Assembly (NCBI RefSeq): GCF_945859685.1
Contig: NC_079147.1
Span: 105,011,525 to 105,075,524 of the forward strand
Length of the DNA: 64,000 nt
Direction: 5' to 3'
Source: Eupeodes corollae
Taxonomy: Eukaryota; Arthropoda; Insecta; Diptera; Syrphidae
Positions 44,846-58,190 of the stretch are shown here, piece by piece. The translations under genes were made by a program, and so were the position numbers. Below the pieces are notes generated by a model, which saw only the letters and a list, made by a program, of their open reading frames with translations, did no database searches and had not been told where the DNA came from. How positions within the stretch are numbered: position 1 is the stretch's first letter; each line of letters begins with the position of its first letter.

Positions 44846-45671
44846 GGGTATCTGGATACCTTTTTGTTAGTGTTTTACGTGTAAAATAACAGCTGATCAA
44901 AAACAGCTGAGATGTCAAAAAAGGTATCCAAGAATGGTATGGGGTATGTATCTGACAGAACAGTTGATTCAACACACAGTTGAATTTCAAGAAACTTAAA
45001 AATTGATTCCAGCCTTTTGTATTTGTAAACAAAAAGATACAAAATGTTAGTTGAAGTTGTATTTTAGGATGTTCTGTACATAATAGACAATGAAGAAGCT
45101 ATTTGTCTCGGAATCTTAGATAGTAATTGTGATCTATTTTTTTGAACAATTTGCTAGGTCTTACTTCCAGTCTAGTGTCCAGCATTCGGAAGTTGAAGAA
45201 CCTCATCCTGTTCCAGAGGTAGAACAAAATACAAGTAAATATATATTAATCTTGTGGAAATAAATAAATCTAACTTTTTTGTTTTTATGTATTAAAGTAG
45301 ACACAGGCGAACAGCTTGTGGAGCTACAAGCAAATAAGGTCGCTGAAAGGAAAGGTAAGTTATTCTTTCAGATAATTCAAAACCCCAAAGAAGAACCACT
45401 CTATGCCCTTTTTTTAAGGTTGGGGACATAAATCTTTTCTTGAAGGAGCTCTTTTTGGAGGAGTGCAGAAAGAGAAAGAACCAGCTCCGAGACCCAAAGA
45501 ACATTTTTTCAAGAAATTGCAAAAGTTCTTGAAAAACACGGGTCACTTTTTGATAAAAAGTAATTAGAATTAAAATTAAAAAATATGAATAAGCTTAAAT
45601 GTTTCTCTGCTTTTGACAGCTATCCAACTCGTTCTACAAGGTATCTAAAAATCCAACTATCCAAGATACCC
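44846..45671 (+). mobile_element. Small inverted-repeat element with a spliced coding remnant
   Basis: It starts GGGTATCTGGATACC and ends with CCAAGATACCC. The near-complementary ends are preceded and followed by TA (44844-44845, 45672-45673), so a TA target-site duplication is likely. Length is 826 bp. It carries a three-exon coding remnant on the plus strand (45069-45567). The superfamily is not clear. Confidence 0.55.
45069..45567 (+). pseudogene. Unknown spliced gene remnant inside the element
   Basis: I do not recognise this protein. Three coding blocks join in frame through two short GT-AG introns: exon to 45234 (...VPEVEQNT), intron 45235-45297 (63 nt), exon 45298-45354 (DTGEQLVELQANKVAERK), intron 45355-45418 (64 nt), exon 45419-45567 (starts WGHKSFLEGALFGGV, has KEHFFKKLQKFLK, ends at TAG). 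Intron sizes are typical for flies. The upstream block contains DVLYIIDNEEAICLGILDSN but is broken from the rest by one extra T in a 7-T run at ~45140, and a TAG precedes it. The charged, Lys-rich C-terminus gives no function. It may be an accessory or captured gene of the element. Confidence 0.5.
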
Positions 45672-45679
45672 TATCCAAC

Positions 45680-46168
45680 ACGAGATTGAACACAGCTAAT
45701 CCAAACTCTTGTACAGTTATGGCGTCCGTCAAATTGTGCGATCTGCATCTAACTTCATTACCAACATTAAAATAATTCAAAGTGTTATTTGACGTTGAGT
45801 CGGCGATATTTCACACGAATTTCAAATTTGAATAACACCATTGAGTATTTCTATAACTATATACATTACAGATTATAGTAAATTGATAATTTTTCTCAAA
45901 TCAATAATAACGCTTGATAGACAGTCACTTTTTGCCAAAGGATTGACGTTTTAAGTATTAATTGTGTTTTTTTTTAAAACTTGCATTCAAAATGAAGAAC
46001 TGAAATTAGTTGACTAAATAAGGGTCTTTCCAATGTTTTAAAATAAATTGTAGTCTCATTAAAATAAATTAAGACTTTGTATATATATTGGTTGATGACA
46101 TCGAGATATCCAACTTTTGTATACTCAACCAAATATATAATGTTGTTAATCATAAAATATGTAAAAGC
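45680..46168. other. AT-rich sequence, no gene
   Basis: The first ~150 bp may continue the degraded mariner-like copy interrupted at 44846. The remainder shows no features. Confidence 0.4.
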
Positions 46169-46182
46169 ATCAATAGGCTTTT
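46169..46182. repeat. 14-bp target-site duplication (left) of RTE copy 3
   Basis: ATCAATAGGCTTTT, repeated at 48883-48896. Confidence 0.92.
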
Positions 46183-48882
46183 GATGTTCAAATGGTAGAC
46201 ATGTGCATTCAAGAAGACATAAGCGTCTACAGGTTTTTCTCAAAACCAACCTCTGTCTATCAACTCCTACTCTTACCTCCCCGTGGTGAACATCGGGTGC
46301 CTAGTACCTCAACTGGATATTGGGTTTTAACCCCATTGGAAAGTTGTTGGGGGCAGCAAACAAGAGAGAGGGGAGAGGTGTTTCCACTAAGGCACCTCTC
46401 CTTATACAAACGGCAGCGGAGGAATTCTCGAGATGGAATCAACGGTGTCCTACAGTTCCAGTAAGGTTGAACTGCTTAGTGAACACCCTATAGGGCTTCA
46501 ACGAAGCACCAACAAGCCTCGGATACGGACGGATTTACTACGCAAATGAATTAAGGGCAACGAACTTCCGATATGCAAGAAGAATGTTAGGTCCCTTAAC
46601 AAACCACGTGCGGCCGAAGAATTGGCGGAGGCCCTAGACTGCTACAAAGCAGACATCACTGCCATCCAGGAAATACGATGGGATGGGACAGGCAAAAAGA
46701 GGATGAAAAACAGCGATATTTACTATGGTGACTACTACCACGAAAACCAACAGCGCTTATTTTCATGCGGCCCTGTCAGTGGAGCCAGATTTAGGCAAGA
46801 AGTCTTGAGCTGTAGGTGCATCAATGAGCGCCTCATGACCATATACATCAACATTAGCCTGATATGCGCATGCCCCACAGAAGAGAAAGATGACAACAAC
46901 AAAGATATGTTCTTCGAGCTCTTAGATAAAACAAATGAGCAGTGTCATAGCTGCAATATTAAAACTGTCCTGGACGATTTTAAGGCCAAGGTAGGAAGGG
47001 AAGACATCTTTGGTGGAATAATCGGTAAAAACAGCCTGCACGACAACAATTCCGACAACGGATTCAGGCTCATAGATTTTGCTGCTGGGCGAAACGTCAA
47101 AGTAGCCAGTACGCGTTTTCCACACCTCAACATCCACTTGGAGTTCTCCAGATCAATCTACCAGATTGACCATATTGCGATCATGGATCTCCGAACTTTC
47201 TGAGGAGCTAACATCGACTCGGACCACTACCTCGTTGTAGCCAAGGTAGCACTTCGTATTTCCAGACCCAAGGCAAAACGGGGAGAAGGTGGGAGAAGGT
47301 CCAACGTCGAACGGCTACAATCGCAAGAGATCCCCAAATCTTTTTCCGACCGATTTACAAGTAACCTCTCTCGAAGTTCCCTACCGCCAACACAATGTAT
47401 CGAAAACCAGTGGCAAGACGAGAGCTGCTCATAAGCTCTATGAGCAGAAGAGGAGAGAGGAACAGCGACTTCTCAGAAGGAAAAAGAGAGGGCATGAAAA
47501 ACTTTCGGTCGAAGATGTTGAGAGGTTTAAAAGCAGAAACGAAGTTAAAAAGTTTTATAAGCAGGTGAATCAAAATTCACAGGTACAGAAACCTAAAAGA
47601 AAATGGAAACATCATAGTGGAACCGTCAATGCTGAGGATATGGAAGTTCCACTTCTGCAGACTGTATAATGGCGACGACGAACTGAATTCCGCTGTCAGG
47701 CAGGATGATCCATTCAACATAGAGGACGAAAGCCAACAATCCCGTCCTCCCGACTTAGACGAAGTAAAGCTTGCCATATCTAGGCTGAAGTCTTACAAAG
47801 CCTATTGGGCGGATGGCTTGAATGCCGAGCTCTTTCAAGCAGCTGGAGATAAGTTGGTTAGGAGCATGCACCAACTTATCTGTAAGATATGGGCGGAAGA
47901 GAGCATGCCCGATGAATGGAACCTCAGTATTGTTTGCCCAATCCTGAAAAAAGGATACCCTAAAGCACATCGTCAACAACCTGACAGGTCCTTATCAGTG
48001 TGGTTTTAGACCAGGAAAGTCTGCAGCCGATCAAATATTTACATTACGGCAGATCCTAGAAAAAACCCAAGAACACCAAATCAACAACCACCATCCATTT
48101 TATCGATTTCAAGTACGCATATGCCAGTTTTGGCATCCCTGCCAAACTAGTCCGTTTGTTCAGGATGACCATGAAGACCATAAGTTGGAAACAACTTAAC
48201 AGAACCTTTCGATGTTAAAAAAGCTTTTAGACAAGGTCATGCGTGGCAAAAATGGGTTTAACGGTTAATGAGGGCAAAACAAACCAAGGAAGGCCATACA
48301 ACACCGACGTCTTGGTCAAAACGTCACCATAACTTTGAGGTAGTCAAGGACTTCGTCAATCTAGGCTCCGCTGTAAACACAAAAAACAAAACCAGCGCTG
48401 AGATCAAACGCAGAATATCTCTTGCTAACCGCTGTTCTTTCGGCTTTGAAAGCAAAGAGGGACCAAAGTGTCGCTATATAAGACCCTCATCATCCCTGTC
48501 CTGCTAAACGGTGCAGAAGCTTGGACTATGACAAAAGCGGATGAAAGCACCTTGGGTCGTTTAGAGAGAAAAGTTCTTCGTGTGATCTACGGTCCCGTAT
48601 GAATCGAAGGGAAGTGGAAGAGAAGATGGAACGACGAGCTGAACGGGCTGTACAGTGACGTAGACTTAGCCAGAAGGGTAAAAGTCCAACAGTAAAGATG
48701 GCTGGGTCACGTACATGGAAACCGCGGATCAGGTGGCGGCCACAAGTGAAAGGTGACTCCACCCATATTGGAGCGTAAAACTGGAAACATCTAGCTAGGG
48801 ACCGAGCTAGATGGAGAAGTTTGTTGGTTGAGGCCCTAGTTCACGCAGGACTGTAGCGCCACCTTAAGTAAGTAAGTTTAGT
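46183..48882 (+). mobile_element. RTE-type LINE, copy 3, with TSD
   Basis: Plus strand, 2.7 kb. The 5' UTR starts at 46183 (gatgttcaaatggtagacatg). The endonuclease lies at 46622-47203 (CYKADITAIQEIRWDGTG, GRNVKVASTRFPH, IYQIDHIAI). A linker with AAHKLYEQKRREEQRLLRRK (~47420) follows, then RT from 47617 (MLRIWKFHFCRLYNGDD, WADGLNAELFQAAGDKLV, FRPGKSAADQIF). Between 48110 and 48250 large pieces are missing, including the YADD catalytic block. A C-terminal region and the 3' end GGACTGTAGCGCCACCTTAA plus GTAAGTAAG at 48850-48876 complete it. Many frameshifts; dead. Confidence 0.9.
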
Positions 48883-48896
48883 ATCAATAGGCTTTT
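48883..48896. repeat. 14-bp target-site duplication (right) of RTE copy 3
   Basis: ATCAATAGGCTTTT, identical to 46169-46182. Confidence 0.92.
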
Positions 48897-51340
48897 ATTT
48901 CAATTCAATTTATGTTCCTCATTTTTAAATCAAAAGAATTCTGTCAATAAGGTTGACTGCTAAGACATAGCTCTTAAATAAAAATGTTTTATATACAAAA
49001 ACATGTGCAATATTTTTTAATAAATTAATACATTACTTACTATTAATTCTGTCATTAAATTCCAATCTAATTAAATAAAACAAAAAAAAAAAACATTTTC
49101 TTTTTTTTGGTTTGTTTTTATTTATAATTTATTAATTCAATTATAATTTATATCACTTCAAATGTATAAGTATTAATTTAATAATAATGATTTATTCCGA
49201 AATCTTAAATTCACATTGTTTTGTTTTTTATTTGTTGTTTTTAATTTCTTCTTACTGGCGAACTGGCGGATACACAAAAAATGTAAAATAATTAATAAAA
49301 AGATGCATGGTACATTCACAGTAGTTCTGATTAAACAAAAAATAATAATAATAAATATAAACAAGAATAATTAAAATGTAGTAACAAATGAAATTTAAAA
49401 TGATTAATTCTCATTTAATGTAATATATGTGTTTTATTTTATAAGTCTTAAAAATAATTAAATTAAAAAATAAAAACTAACAATATTCCTTCTTAGCTCA
49501 TTATATTTTTGTTTGTTTTGTTTCATTACAAAATGCTTTTTCTCCTTTTTTTATTATTTTTAAAACTTACACTACAACTTAAAATTAATGGAAAAAGAAT
49601 TTGTTGCTCATGTTTTTATTTTTCTTTCAAGGTCTAGGGTTTTGATTTGCTATTATTTTCGAAATTTTATATTTTTTAAATTACAAGTAATTACTGTATG
49701 ATACAATATTAACATGCATATTTTTTGTTTTTTAATTAATTATGTACTTTTTTTGTTAATAATTTGAAGACAATAAAAAGACACAGAGAATTGGGTTAGT
49801 AGAATAATAATAATAATAATAAATATAATAATGTATGTGTTATGTATAGTTTATCTTTTTATAAGATTGATAATTTCTCAGTAAATATATATGTATAATA
49901 TATATTTTGTTTTTATATATATATATAATGTGTGTTGTGTGTGTGTCTGTCTGTATATATATATATATATTTATCATTTATTTATATATATATTTTGTCT
50001 GTATTATTTTGTACATTATGCTTATTTTCTATTAAGTAGGTACTAATTGTTATAGTGACACCACTCTTAATTTCATTTGTTTATATATATATATATTTTG
50101 TGTATATTTTAATGTTATGTATATATATTATTAAATTTAAAAACTATTTAACAAGCATTTTTTTTTAATTTACGATTTTTGTTTTTTTTTTCATTTCTTA
50201 ATATTTTGTTAAAATAATTACAACACATTAAATATTGCTGATTTTATTTTTGTTTTTTAAAAATTTAAAACAACATCGACATTGTTTATGGATGTCGGTT
50301 AAATTTTTATTTTCTGAATAAAACAACAAAAATGCCCAAATGCACTTTTTTAACCGGGTCAGCATAATTTTGTTGGTAACCCGTGTTTTATTTGTTGGTA
50401 TTATACTATTTTTAGTCTCGCGCTTATCTCAAATGTGGGAGTTTCATATTATAATTTATTTTTTATAAATTTTTGTTTTAAATTTAAAGCTTTTTATTTT
50501 TAATTTTGAAATGTAATGCAATTTATTTTTGTTTGTATTCTCTTTTCATTTAAAACAAGCAAATAAAATTAATAAAATTTATATATTTATAAATTTTAGG
50601 TTTTGTATTTTAAAACTAAAGGCGATTATTTTTTTAAATTTTATAACCATCGGTTGATATTTTAATTCGTTGATGTGAATAAGTTCATTTTGATTTTGTT
50701 GAATATAAAATAATAATAATAAAATTTAAAATAAAATTAGGGCTTTATAATAAAAAGAAATCATGTTCTTACAAATAACAATTGTATTTGTAATCATCAA
50801 TCATTAAACTACTTGCGTTCGAATAAGCTATAATTAAATTTAAATAGTCAAATAAAAGTTGGCTCACTGAGTGCGATGAAATAAAATAAAACTCCATTCT
50901 ACCAAAATGAAGTTTTGTTTACTTGTTGAAGCAAGCTTAAAACTCGATTTAGTACATCTTATAGATTGGGCAAATACCTTTTCATAACCGGTGTTGATAT
51001 AACCTTACACACAGCGATTTAAGCCCTTTTTAGCCCGATTTCATTTATAGTTGGAGAAAATTGGGCCGATAGCCAAAAATTTTTGACAACAATTTTACTC
51101 CTCTTTCACACGTTAAAACAAAAAGTATGTTAAAATTTTTATTACTTTATCTCGTGTTTTTAGAATCTTTTCTTTTACCTTTCAAAAAAAGAAACATTTT
51201 CAACAAATCTCTGATATTATCACTTTTCCTACTTTGTTTAACTCTTAAAACTTAACGCAAAAATTAAGTAACCTCATGCGACTTGACACAGAAAGTATTA
51301 AAACAAACATAGTTACAAAATAAAACTAATATACCTCGAG
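48897..51340. other. Very AT-rich non-coding stretch
   Basis: Long runs of A/T, (TA)n and (TG)n tracts (49890-50120) and many AATAAA/TTTATT motifs. It could be intergenic DNA or part of a long 3' UTR of the minus-strand Snap25 gene, but nothing proves transcription. No coding region. Confidence 0.5.
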
Positions 51341-51559
51341 ATGTCATCTTGTCGAGGCATTTCTGAAATTATCCAAAACTTTAAATTGAATTAATTTAGA
51401 AATCTTCAAATGGTCGTTACAATTTAAAGCAGATATCGGTGCCACTAAATAAACATACATATATTGGGGGCTAGAGGTTACGTAGTCAAGGCATCCTAAT
51501 GGGCTAAATGCAACTACAAAATGAGTTGAAATTTCCCCTCCGGCCTTGTGTAATATTGC

Positions 51560-52740
51560 ACAGGTTGAGACAACATAAGGAACTTTATTTGCAGTTAATT
51601 CTTTGAAGGTCAATTTTAACCGAAACTAAGTAGTTTTTAAAGTATCATAAATTTCAAACTCGAAACTTAACTTTACTAATCTCTACTTTCAGTTGAGCGT
51701 ACCAAAACCATTGTTGTCTACATGCAACTTCTTAGGCAAGCTACAAGCCCATCATGATGTATTAACTTTTTACACAAAACATTGCATCGAAATATGCAGA
51801 AAAATATACAAATCACAGAGTAATAAAGTTCAGCTTTCAGTTAAATGAAAAGACATGATCAGCTGGCATTTTGACATAAGTGCAATTGCCTTGGTAGTTA
51901 GGGAGATTTTGCTTGACTAACTTTCCAATAAAGTTGCCTTAATCGGAAGTCAATTTTTGGTTAGCTGGCCACAATAAACTTGCCTCACCTTCAGGTTCCT
52001 TATGTCATCTGAACCTGCTGATTTTCAGCTACAAAGTAAGTGCACACTGATTTTGACGTTTCACAATCAGGTTCTCGGGAAAGGCACAAGAATTATGAAT
52101 GAAATAAATTGTTCAGTATTTTAAAACAAATACAAATCACTTAATTCTCAAAACACAAATGTTTCGTATTCTATAAATTTTCATTTGTCTTTAATATGAC
52201 AGAATTTAGACTTCTAGCTTTGTGAATGTGTCAATCGACATTTAGGCGACATAAGGGACTTGAAAGTAAGGCAAGTATCTGATTGGCCAGCTGCCAAAAA
52301 TTTGCCTCCCAATTATGGCAACTTTATTGGAAAGTTGCCTGGAAAGTTAGTCAAGAAAAATCTCCCTAACTTTCAAGTCAAGTCAAAATATGTCAAAATG
52401 ATAATTGATCATGTCATTCAACTAAAAGCTGAACTTTAATACTCAATGATTTATTTATTTTCTGCACAACTTCATTTAATGCGTTCTGTAAAAAGGCTCC
52501 TTCTAAATTTAAAAATAAATAAGTAATATTTCTAACAATACAAAATACAAATCGTGATGGACTTGTAGCTTGCTTGAGAAGTATTTTGTACACAAAAATA
52601 AAGAAGAGGTTTTTGAATTAAAGTTCTGAATTTAAAAACCATGACACTTGAAAAACTATCTAGTTGCCCTGGTCAAAATTTACGTTTAAACAATGAAGTT
52701 GACTGCAAATGAAGTCCCTTATGTTGCCTGAACCTGCCCT
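51560..52740. repeat. Nested inverted-repeat (MITE-like) cluster
   Basis: Outer pair: CAGGTTGAGACAACATAAGG (51562 onward, to ~51600) and the complement of the stretch ending CTTATGTTGCCTGAACCTG (52698-52736), which match over ~38 bp. Inner pair: ~190-bp arms. The left arm (51828-52015) includes AAAGTTCAGCTTT, ATGATCAGCTG and ACTAACTTTCCAATAAAGTT. The right arm (52250-52440) carries their complements, including AACTTTATTGGAAAGTTGCC and AAAGCTGAACTTTAAT. No coding capacity. A half copy lies at 43505-43960. Confidence 0.75.
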
Positions 52741-52744
52741 TAGT

Positions 52745-53429
52745 CTGATTAGTAGACTGCGGAAGGAATAAAATGCCAACTCTGACATTTCTGCCACAGC
52801 CACAGTAAGTGCCAAAAATTCAATCTGAAACCATACTCAATTTGTTTAGCGAATTGTACAAAATATCAATCAAATGCTTCTGGTTTCAATCCTGAACCAA
52901 ATTCACAGCTAATTCGACTTCTTTTCCAAATACGAACTGTCATTATGATAGCACTCAGCAAAAAGATAATTACGGCATATTCAAAAAGGTGACGTGGAGA
53001 TATAAATGCCAATAAAACACTTGATACACTTCTAATTGATCCTGAAATATGTGAACAATTATGTGATTGGTTAGAACTTCTGTAAACGATTGAAATTTTA
53101 ATTCTAAACCATTTTCTCGAAGAACACTGTACTTTGGTTCAAAAACCTTCTAGATGATCAATTGAAAACCTGCGCCAATAATTTTAACTTCAGAGAAAAA
53201 AGTCTTAAGTCAAAAAATTGCAATTTTGATTTGTTGTGATGGACTATTTTTGGTCTCTTTCGTTTAACAACAAAAACTGAAGTCTAGAAAAATTGCTTAT
53301 TAATAATGATATTAACGTCCAAAGTTTATTGAGTCTGTGTGACCAGTTTCTGACTTAAGTCCTTTTTGCCTAACTTCAAAGAATTTAAATCATGTTGTTT
53401 AACCTAGTTTTTTTTAACAAGAGAAAAAC
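52745..53429. other. AT-rich sequence, no gene
   Basis: No supported coding region, repeat boundary or RNA gene seen. Confidence 0.45.
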
Positions 53430-53434
53430 TGGTC

Positions 53435-54315
53435 TAATGGCATTTTTAATTGGATTCTATCAAAAAAGATCTCACCGATGCATTTGACGTCAAAAAAGTT
53501 TTAGACAAGACGATGAACTGTCATGCGACTTCTTTAACATCGTTCTGGAAAGAATTATGCAAAACTCAACCGTCAACACTAGAGGCACAATCTTCCAAAA
53601 GGTCCATCCAATTACTCGGATACGCCGATTATATTGACATAATTGGAAGATCAGAGCTTGATGTCAGTGAAGTGTTTTGAGCATTGCGACGGAAGCGGAG
53701 AAGATGGGTTTAGTGGTAAATGAGTCCAAGACCAAGTATACGCTGTCATTGAAAAAGGACATTGAACGACAATGTCTTGGACATAACGTCATGTCACGAT
53801 TGACCGCTCGAACTTTGAGGTAGCTAAAGACTTTGTCTTCCTATGCAAAGCTATAAATTCCATACCAGCGCTGAAATCAAACAGAAAAGAACTCTATGCC
53901 AATCTCTGCTTCTTTGGACTTAGAAGGCAATTGACTAGTAAAGTCCTCTCTCAAGCATCTGAGATCACCATCTATAAGACACTTATCATCCCAGTTATAA
54001 TTTTTGGCGCTGAGGCCTGGACTCTGTCAAAGAAAGAGCTTCTTAAGATGTTTCTTCTTCGAGTGATTTGTAGTCCCGTCTGCTTAGTCCATCTAAGAGC
54101 GGTGGAGAAGATACAACAAGGAATTGGACGGGCTGTACAGCGACACTGACCTGGTTAAAAGAATAAAAGTCCAACGATTTAGATCGCTGGGTCATGAATG
54201 GACATCAACGCTCCAGCCTGGAAGTAGAGGAAGACCGCGACTCAGGTAGCGCTTGCAGGAGGGAGAGGTCCCAAGTCTGCCCCGGATTCTAGCGGCCCTT
54301 AAGTAAACAAGTATC
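53435..54315 (+). mobile_element. RTE-type LINE fragment, copy 5 (3' part)
   Basis: Plus strand. Motifs: DLTDAFDVKK, QLLGYADYIDIIGRSE (the catalytic YADD reads YADY), then FEVAKDFV-like and TIYKTLIIPVIIFGAEAWTLSKKE, C-terminal RLRSLGHEW-like sequence and a 3' end GGCCCTTAAGTAAACAAG (~54298-54315). The GCGCCACC motif is eroded. Broken in several places. Confidence 0.82.
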
Positions 54316-55985
54316 TAAGAATTAAAAAGTCTATTAAGAAATCAAATCATGTCGTTTAATTTTGGTATGTTCGTATTTATTGAGATTGTTAATTAACTAA
54401 AGTTAATTAAAGAAACCTAAGGATTCGAATTTTTTCTCGAAATCGGAGAATTTCAAGCGTCTGGAAAATACGGCAATTCGAATCATAACTAACTCAATAA
54501 TCAGACTACATCTTATTACTTAAATATTTTTATTAAATAAAAAATAAATCAAAAATTATGTTTCATATTTTTGTTTTTTCAGAAATGCTAATCAAATAAA
54601 ATAAAAGCATCCGTTTCATACGAATATTTGTCCTGAGAGACGCCCGCAGCGTTGCCTTAATTAATTTGGTTTAAATTTTTATTTTATTTTATTATTATTT
54701 TAAAATGTTATTTTTTAATTTTAGTTTCAATTCTTATTTTTTTTGATAAATATGATTATGTAAGTATGAAAAATATTTACTATAGACTGCAATTCATTTA
54801 TTTATTTATTATTGTTGTGGTTGTTGTATTGATGTGCCTTTTTCTTTTTGGCTATTTTGGATAAATGCTAAATAATAAACAATAATTTTGTTTATTAATC
54901 ATATTTATATATATGTATCTATTTTGTTTTAAAATAAATACATGATTATCTAAGAATGTTGCTTTATACTTTATTATTGTTGAAGGAATATAATATAGAT
55001 TCAAAAACATTGTTTTCCGTTTAAGGTGGTTTAAAAGTTTATTGCAAATGGTTACTTCGTTTTGTATGTTTTTCTTTTTTTTTGAAATTAATGAATAAAT
55101 AAATAAAAAGATTCCTCTATATCAAATCCATATTTTTCAACCAAAATTTCATATTTTCCGATCTGACAAAAATAACAACCACTTCATGAAAATAAATTTC
55201 AAAAATTGTGATACATTATCATTCTCATGATTCTTAATGAAATTTCGATTTATTTTATTGATAAATAAATTTTCGAAATTGGAACGTATTGCTTTTTTGA
55301 TTTATTGGATGATTTAACTTGTGAAGATTTTACTTAATCAATAAATGTAAAATTTAAATGTATCTTTTTTTTAAAGTGAAAACGGTGGTGCATGTTTGTT
55401 TTATTTAGCAGGTGAAAAAATAGATCAAAATTATCTCGAATGTTATTTATTGACTAATAATTTATATACAAATTCTGTAACTCTGTTCCTTTTTTTTATT
55501 TATTTTTCTATATGTAACGTGTTTTTATTAACCTTAAACATTTTGCGTTCTCCAAAACCCAAAAAGTAGTAAAAATCGATGTGAAAATAGACGAAGAAAA
55601 AGTAGGAAAATTTTCAAAATGTAAATTTTATGTAAATCAAGAAAGTATCGTGATTAAGGAACCTCGATGAAACAAAAACGTTTTTGATTAAGGTATTATG
55701 TATTTTCTTCTTTTTTTATTTAATTATTATCTATTGATTATTTTGTCGGTTTACTTATTTATTTATATTTATATATATATATGTATATATTTTGATAATT
55801 GATATGGATTCAAAAATTATCCTGCTTATTTCAACGCAAGATAAACATATGTTTTGGTATATTAAAGATTTTTTTAACATTTAAATATTTTTGTTTTGTT
55901 ATTTTTGAGCGTTTTTAGTTATGATGTTATAGAAGATAGCCAATTGTCACAGAGAAAAAAGAAGGTGCAACTTTCTGATTGAACA
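54316..55985. other. Very AT-rich non-coding stretch
   Basis: Similar in character to 48897-51340; no coding region or RNA gene seen. Confidence 0.5.
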
Positions 55986-56279
55986 AAATATTGCTGCAGG
56001 ACGAAATCCCAGTTTAAACTCTTACCATCTTATGAAGTCGACCGGCGCCGCCACCTTAAAGAAAATCTGAATCCCGAGACGAAATCAATGTCTAGACATT
56101 TTTGTCTTGTAGGTATAGTTTAAAACCAAGTGTTTAGAATACTCTCATTTCGAGGCTCCAGTACTAGAGAGTCAATTTTATGAAAAAATTGATTCTGAAG
56201 ATTTTCATTGGCACGACTGCCACTTGAGAAGAAAAAATTGTGTCCAATTTTAAAAATAAAAATGAATGCTTTAAACAAT

Positions 56280-58190
56280 CTTTTCATTTCAGGCGCTGAC
56301 AGAATAGTCGGTCGGAAAGGAGGCAACAACACCTGGCTTTAAGAAGAATCTCAAGCAGGAATCAACAAACGCAAAAAGTTAAGGGCTGCACAATGGGAAC
56401 AAAGAAATGAGTTGGAATCCTCGTACGCATGAAACGTGACAACCGTAACTATATCAATGCATTGGCGCTAGAAGCAGAAGATGCTGTAAACAGTTGCCAC
56501 AGCAGAACCATTTACGGAATAACCAAAGAACTGACCGGTGTACACAGCTCCAAGCAATGTTTGGTGAAAGCAGTAGACTGTACTTTGCTAAGTTCGGTGG
56601 ATGAACAAGTCAGAAGGTGGAAAGAACTATTTTCCTTGGTTTAAGCCCAGTGTTTCCAGACATTGTACAGCCAATGCCTTCTGAAGCGCCTGAAGAAACC
56701 AATTCCTAAATCAGCACCGCATGAAAATGTAGCCGTAATTAAAGCACTTAAGAACGACAAAGCGGTAGGACTTGATGGAATTCCCAAAGAGCTTTTACGT
56801 GCAACTACAAAGTCTACAAGAAAACTGCTTCATCCGCTCATAAACGAAGCCTGGACCGCCGAAAGCTTCCTTGTTGAGTGTAAGATGGAAATGATAGTCA
56901 AGCTCTTAAAAAAGGAGATCTTACAAAGTGCAAAAACTGGAGAGGGATTTACGTTCTAAATGCCGTTGCCAAAATAGTAGGAAAAATCATACTGGAACGC
57001 ATCAGAAAACACTTTGAGGCCACACTCGATGCCGAACAAGTAGGATTCCGCGATGGATCTTCGTGTATTGATCACATCAACACACTGCGGATCATTATTG
57101 AGCAGTGCCTTGAATATCGATCCCCACTACACCTGCTTTATATCGACTTCGGGAAGGCCTTTGATAGCGTCAGCAGGGAGTACATCTGTTTAGCTTTGCG
57201 GAGGAGAGGTATTCCAGAAAAACTGATTGCTATTATGAAAGCAACATATGATGAATCAAAGATCACGTTCTGAATTATGGTAGGTTGTCAGAAGTTTTTT
57301 AAATCCTTAGCGGAGTCAGACAAGGCTGTATTCTGTTGCCAATATTGTTTAATTGGTTATAAGCGATGTACTGCGCGCAGCTTTGTCAGGTAGCGGTGGA
57401 ATCCATTTAACTTTGACATCGTTTTTAAAGCACTTGCATTACGCGGACGTTTTTGCTTACTCTATCATAGGATCATAGATCTCCATTAAATAACAACAAG
57501 TGTTGAGAGAGAAGCAGACATCGTTGGGCTGAAAATTGATTCCGGCAAAAACAAAAATGATCAGCCTTGGAACCTGATCGTCCTCACAAATGATTATTTC
57601 CTTAAAAATTTCAACGTCTTCATCGAAGGCGGAACTGAACAAGACATTATCTTCAGCAGCTGCAAAGCAAAAGTGGCATTCGGTATGCTGTCGAAAATTT
57701 GGGGGAATAACTTTATCAACTTAAGAACAAAGCTAAGACTGTTTCGCACAAATGTCGGATATGTACTTGTTTATGTGTGCAGCATCTAGAAGGTGACTCA
57801 AGCCATTACAATGGAGCTGCTAACCTTCCTGAATAGATGTCTTGACAACATCCTAGGGATTTTTTTGGCAAACGGAATATCGAATGACGTCCTTCCTTCA
57901 TAGAAAGACAGTTCAAGAACCTATCGACTGCATTAAAGTTTCAATGGATTGGACATACGCTTCGGAAAGGCAAAGTCTGCATTGCAGGCTTAGCAATGCA
58001 GTGGAATCCGCTTACACAAGAAGGATGAAGAGCTGGACAATCGAGAAGCACACGGCGCAGGACAGTCAAAGGATGAATCAGCGACACTAGGCAAGAGTTT
58101 AAGGGAGTTGAAACATATCTTCGAAAACGTAGGCATACAACATAAGGGGTCCCCAACGGACTTTATAGGTCTGAGGACCTAAGTAAGTAG
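56280..58190 (+). pseudogene. LINE reverse transcriptase, degraded, distinct family
   Basis: Plus strand: NRNYINALALEAEDAVNSCH and IYGITKELTGVHSSK (56440-56560), KALKNDKAVGLDGIPKELLR (56730-56810), KIILERIRKHFEATLDAEQVGFRDG (56975-57055), LLYIDFGKAFDSVSREYI (57135-57190) and RRGIPEKLIAIMKATYDE (57200-57255). The catalytic region near 57430-57460 is eroded (HYADVFAYSI). A C-terminal part ends at 58190 near gtccccaacggactttataggtctgaggacctaagtaagtag. Its motifs differ from the RTE copies. A related-looking piece at 55990-56075 is separated by ~200 bp of unrelated sequence. The boundaries are approximate. Confidence 0.78.

Noticed and set aside
49173..49364. 63-codon minus-strand frame in the AT-rich stretch
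   Set aside because: Composition-driven (Ile, Phe, Lys, Asn only) with no motif.
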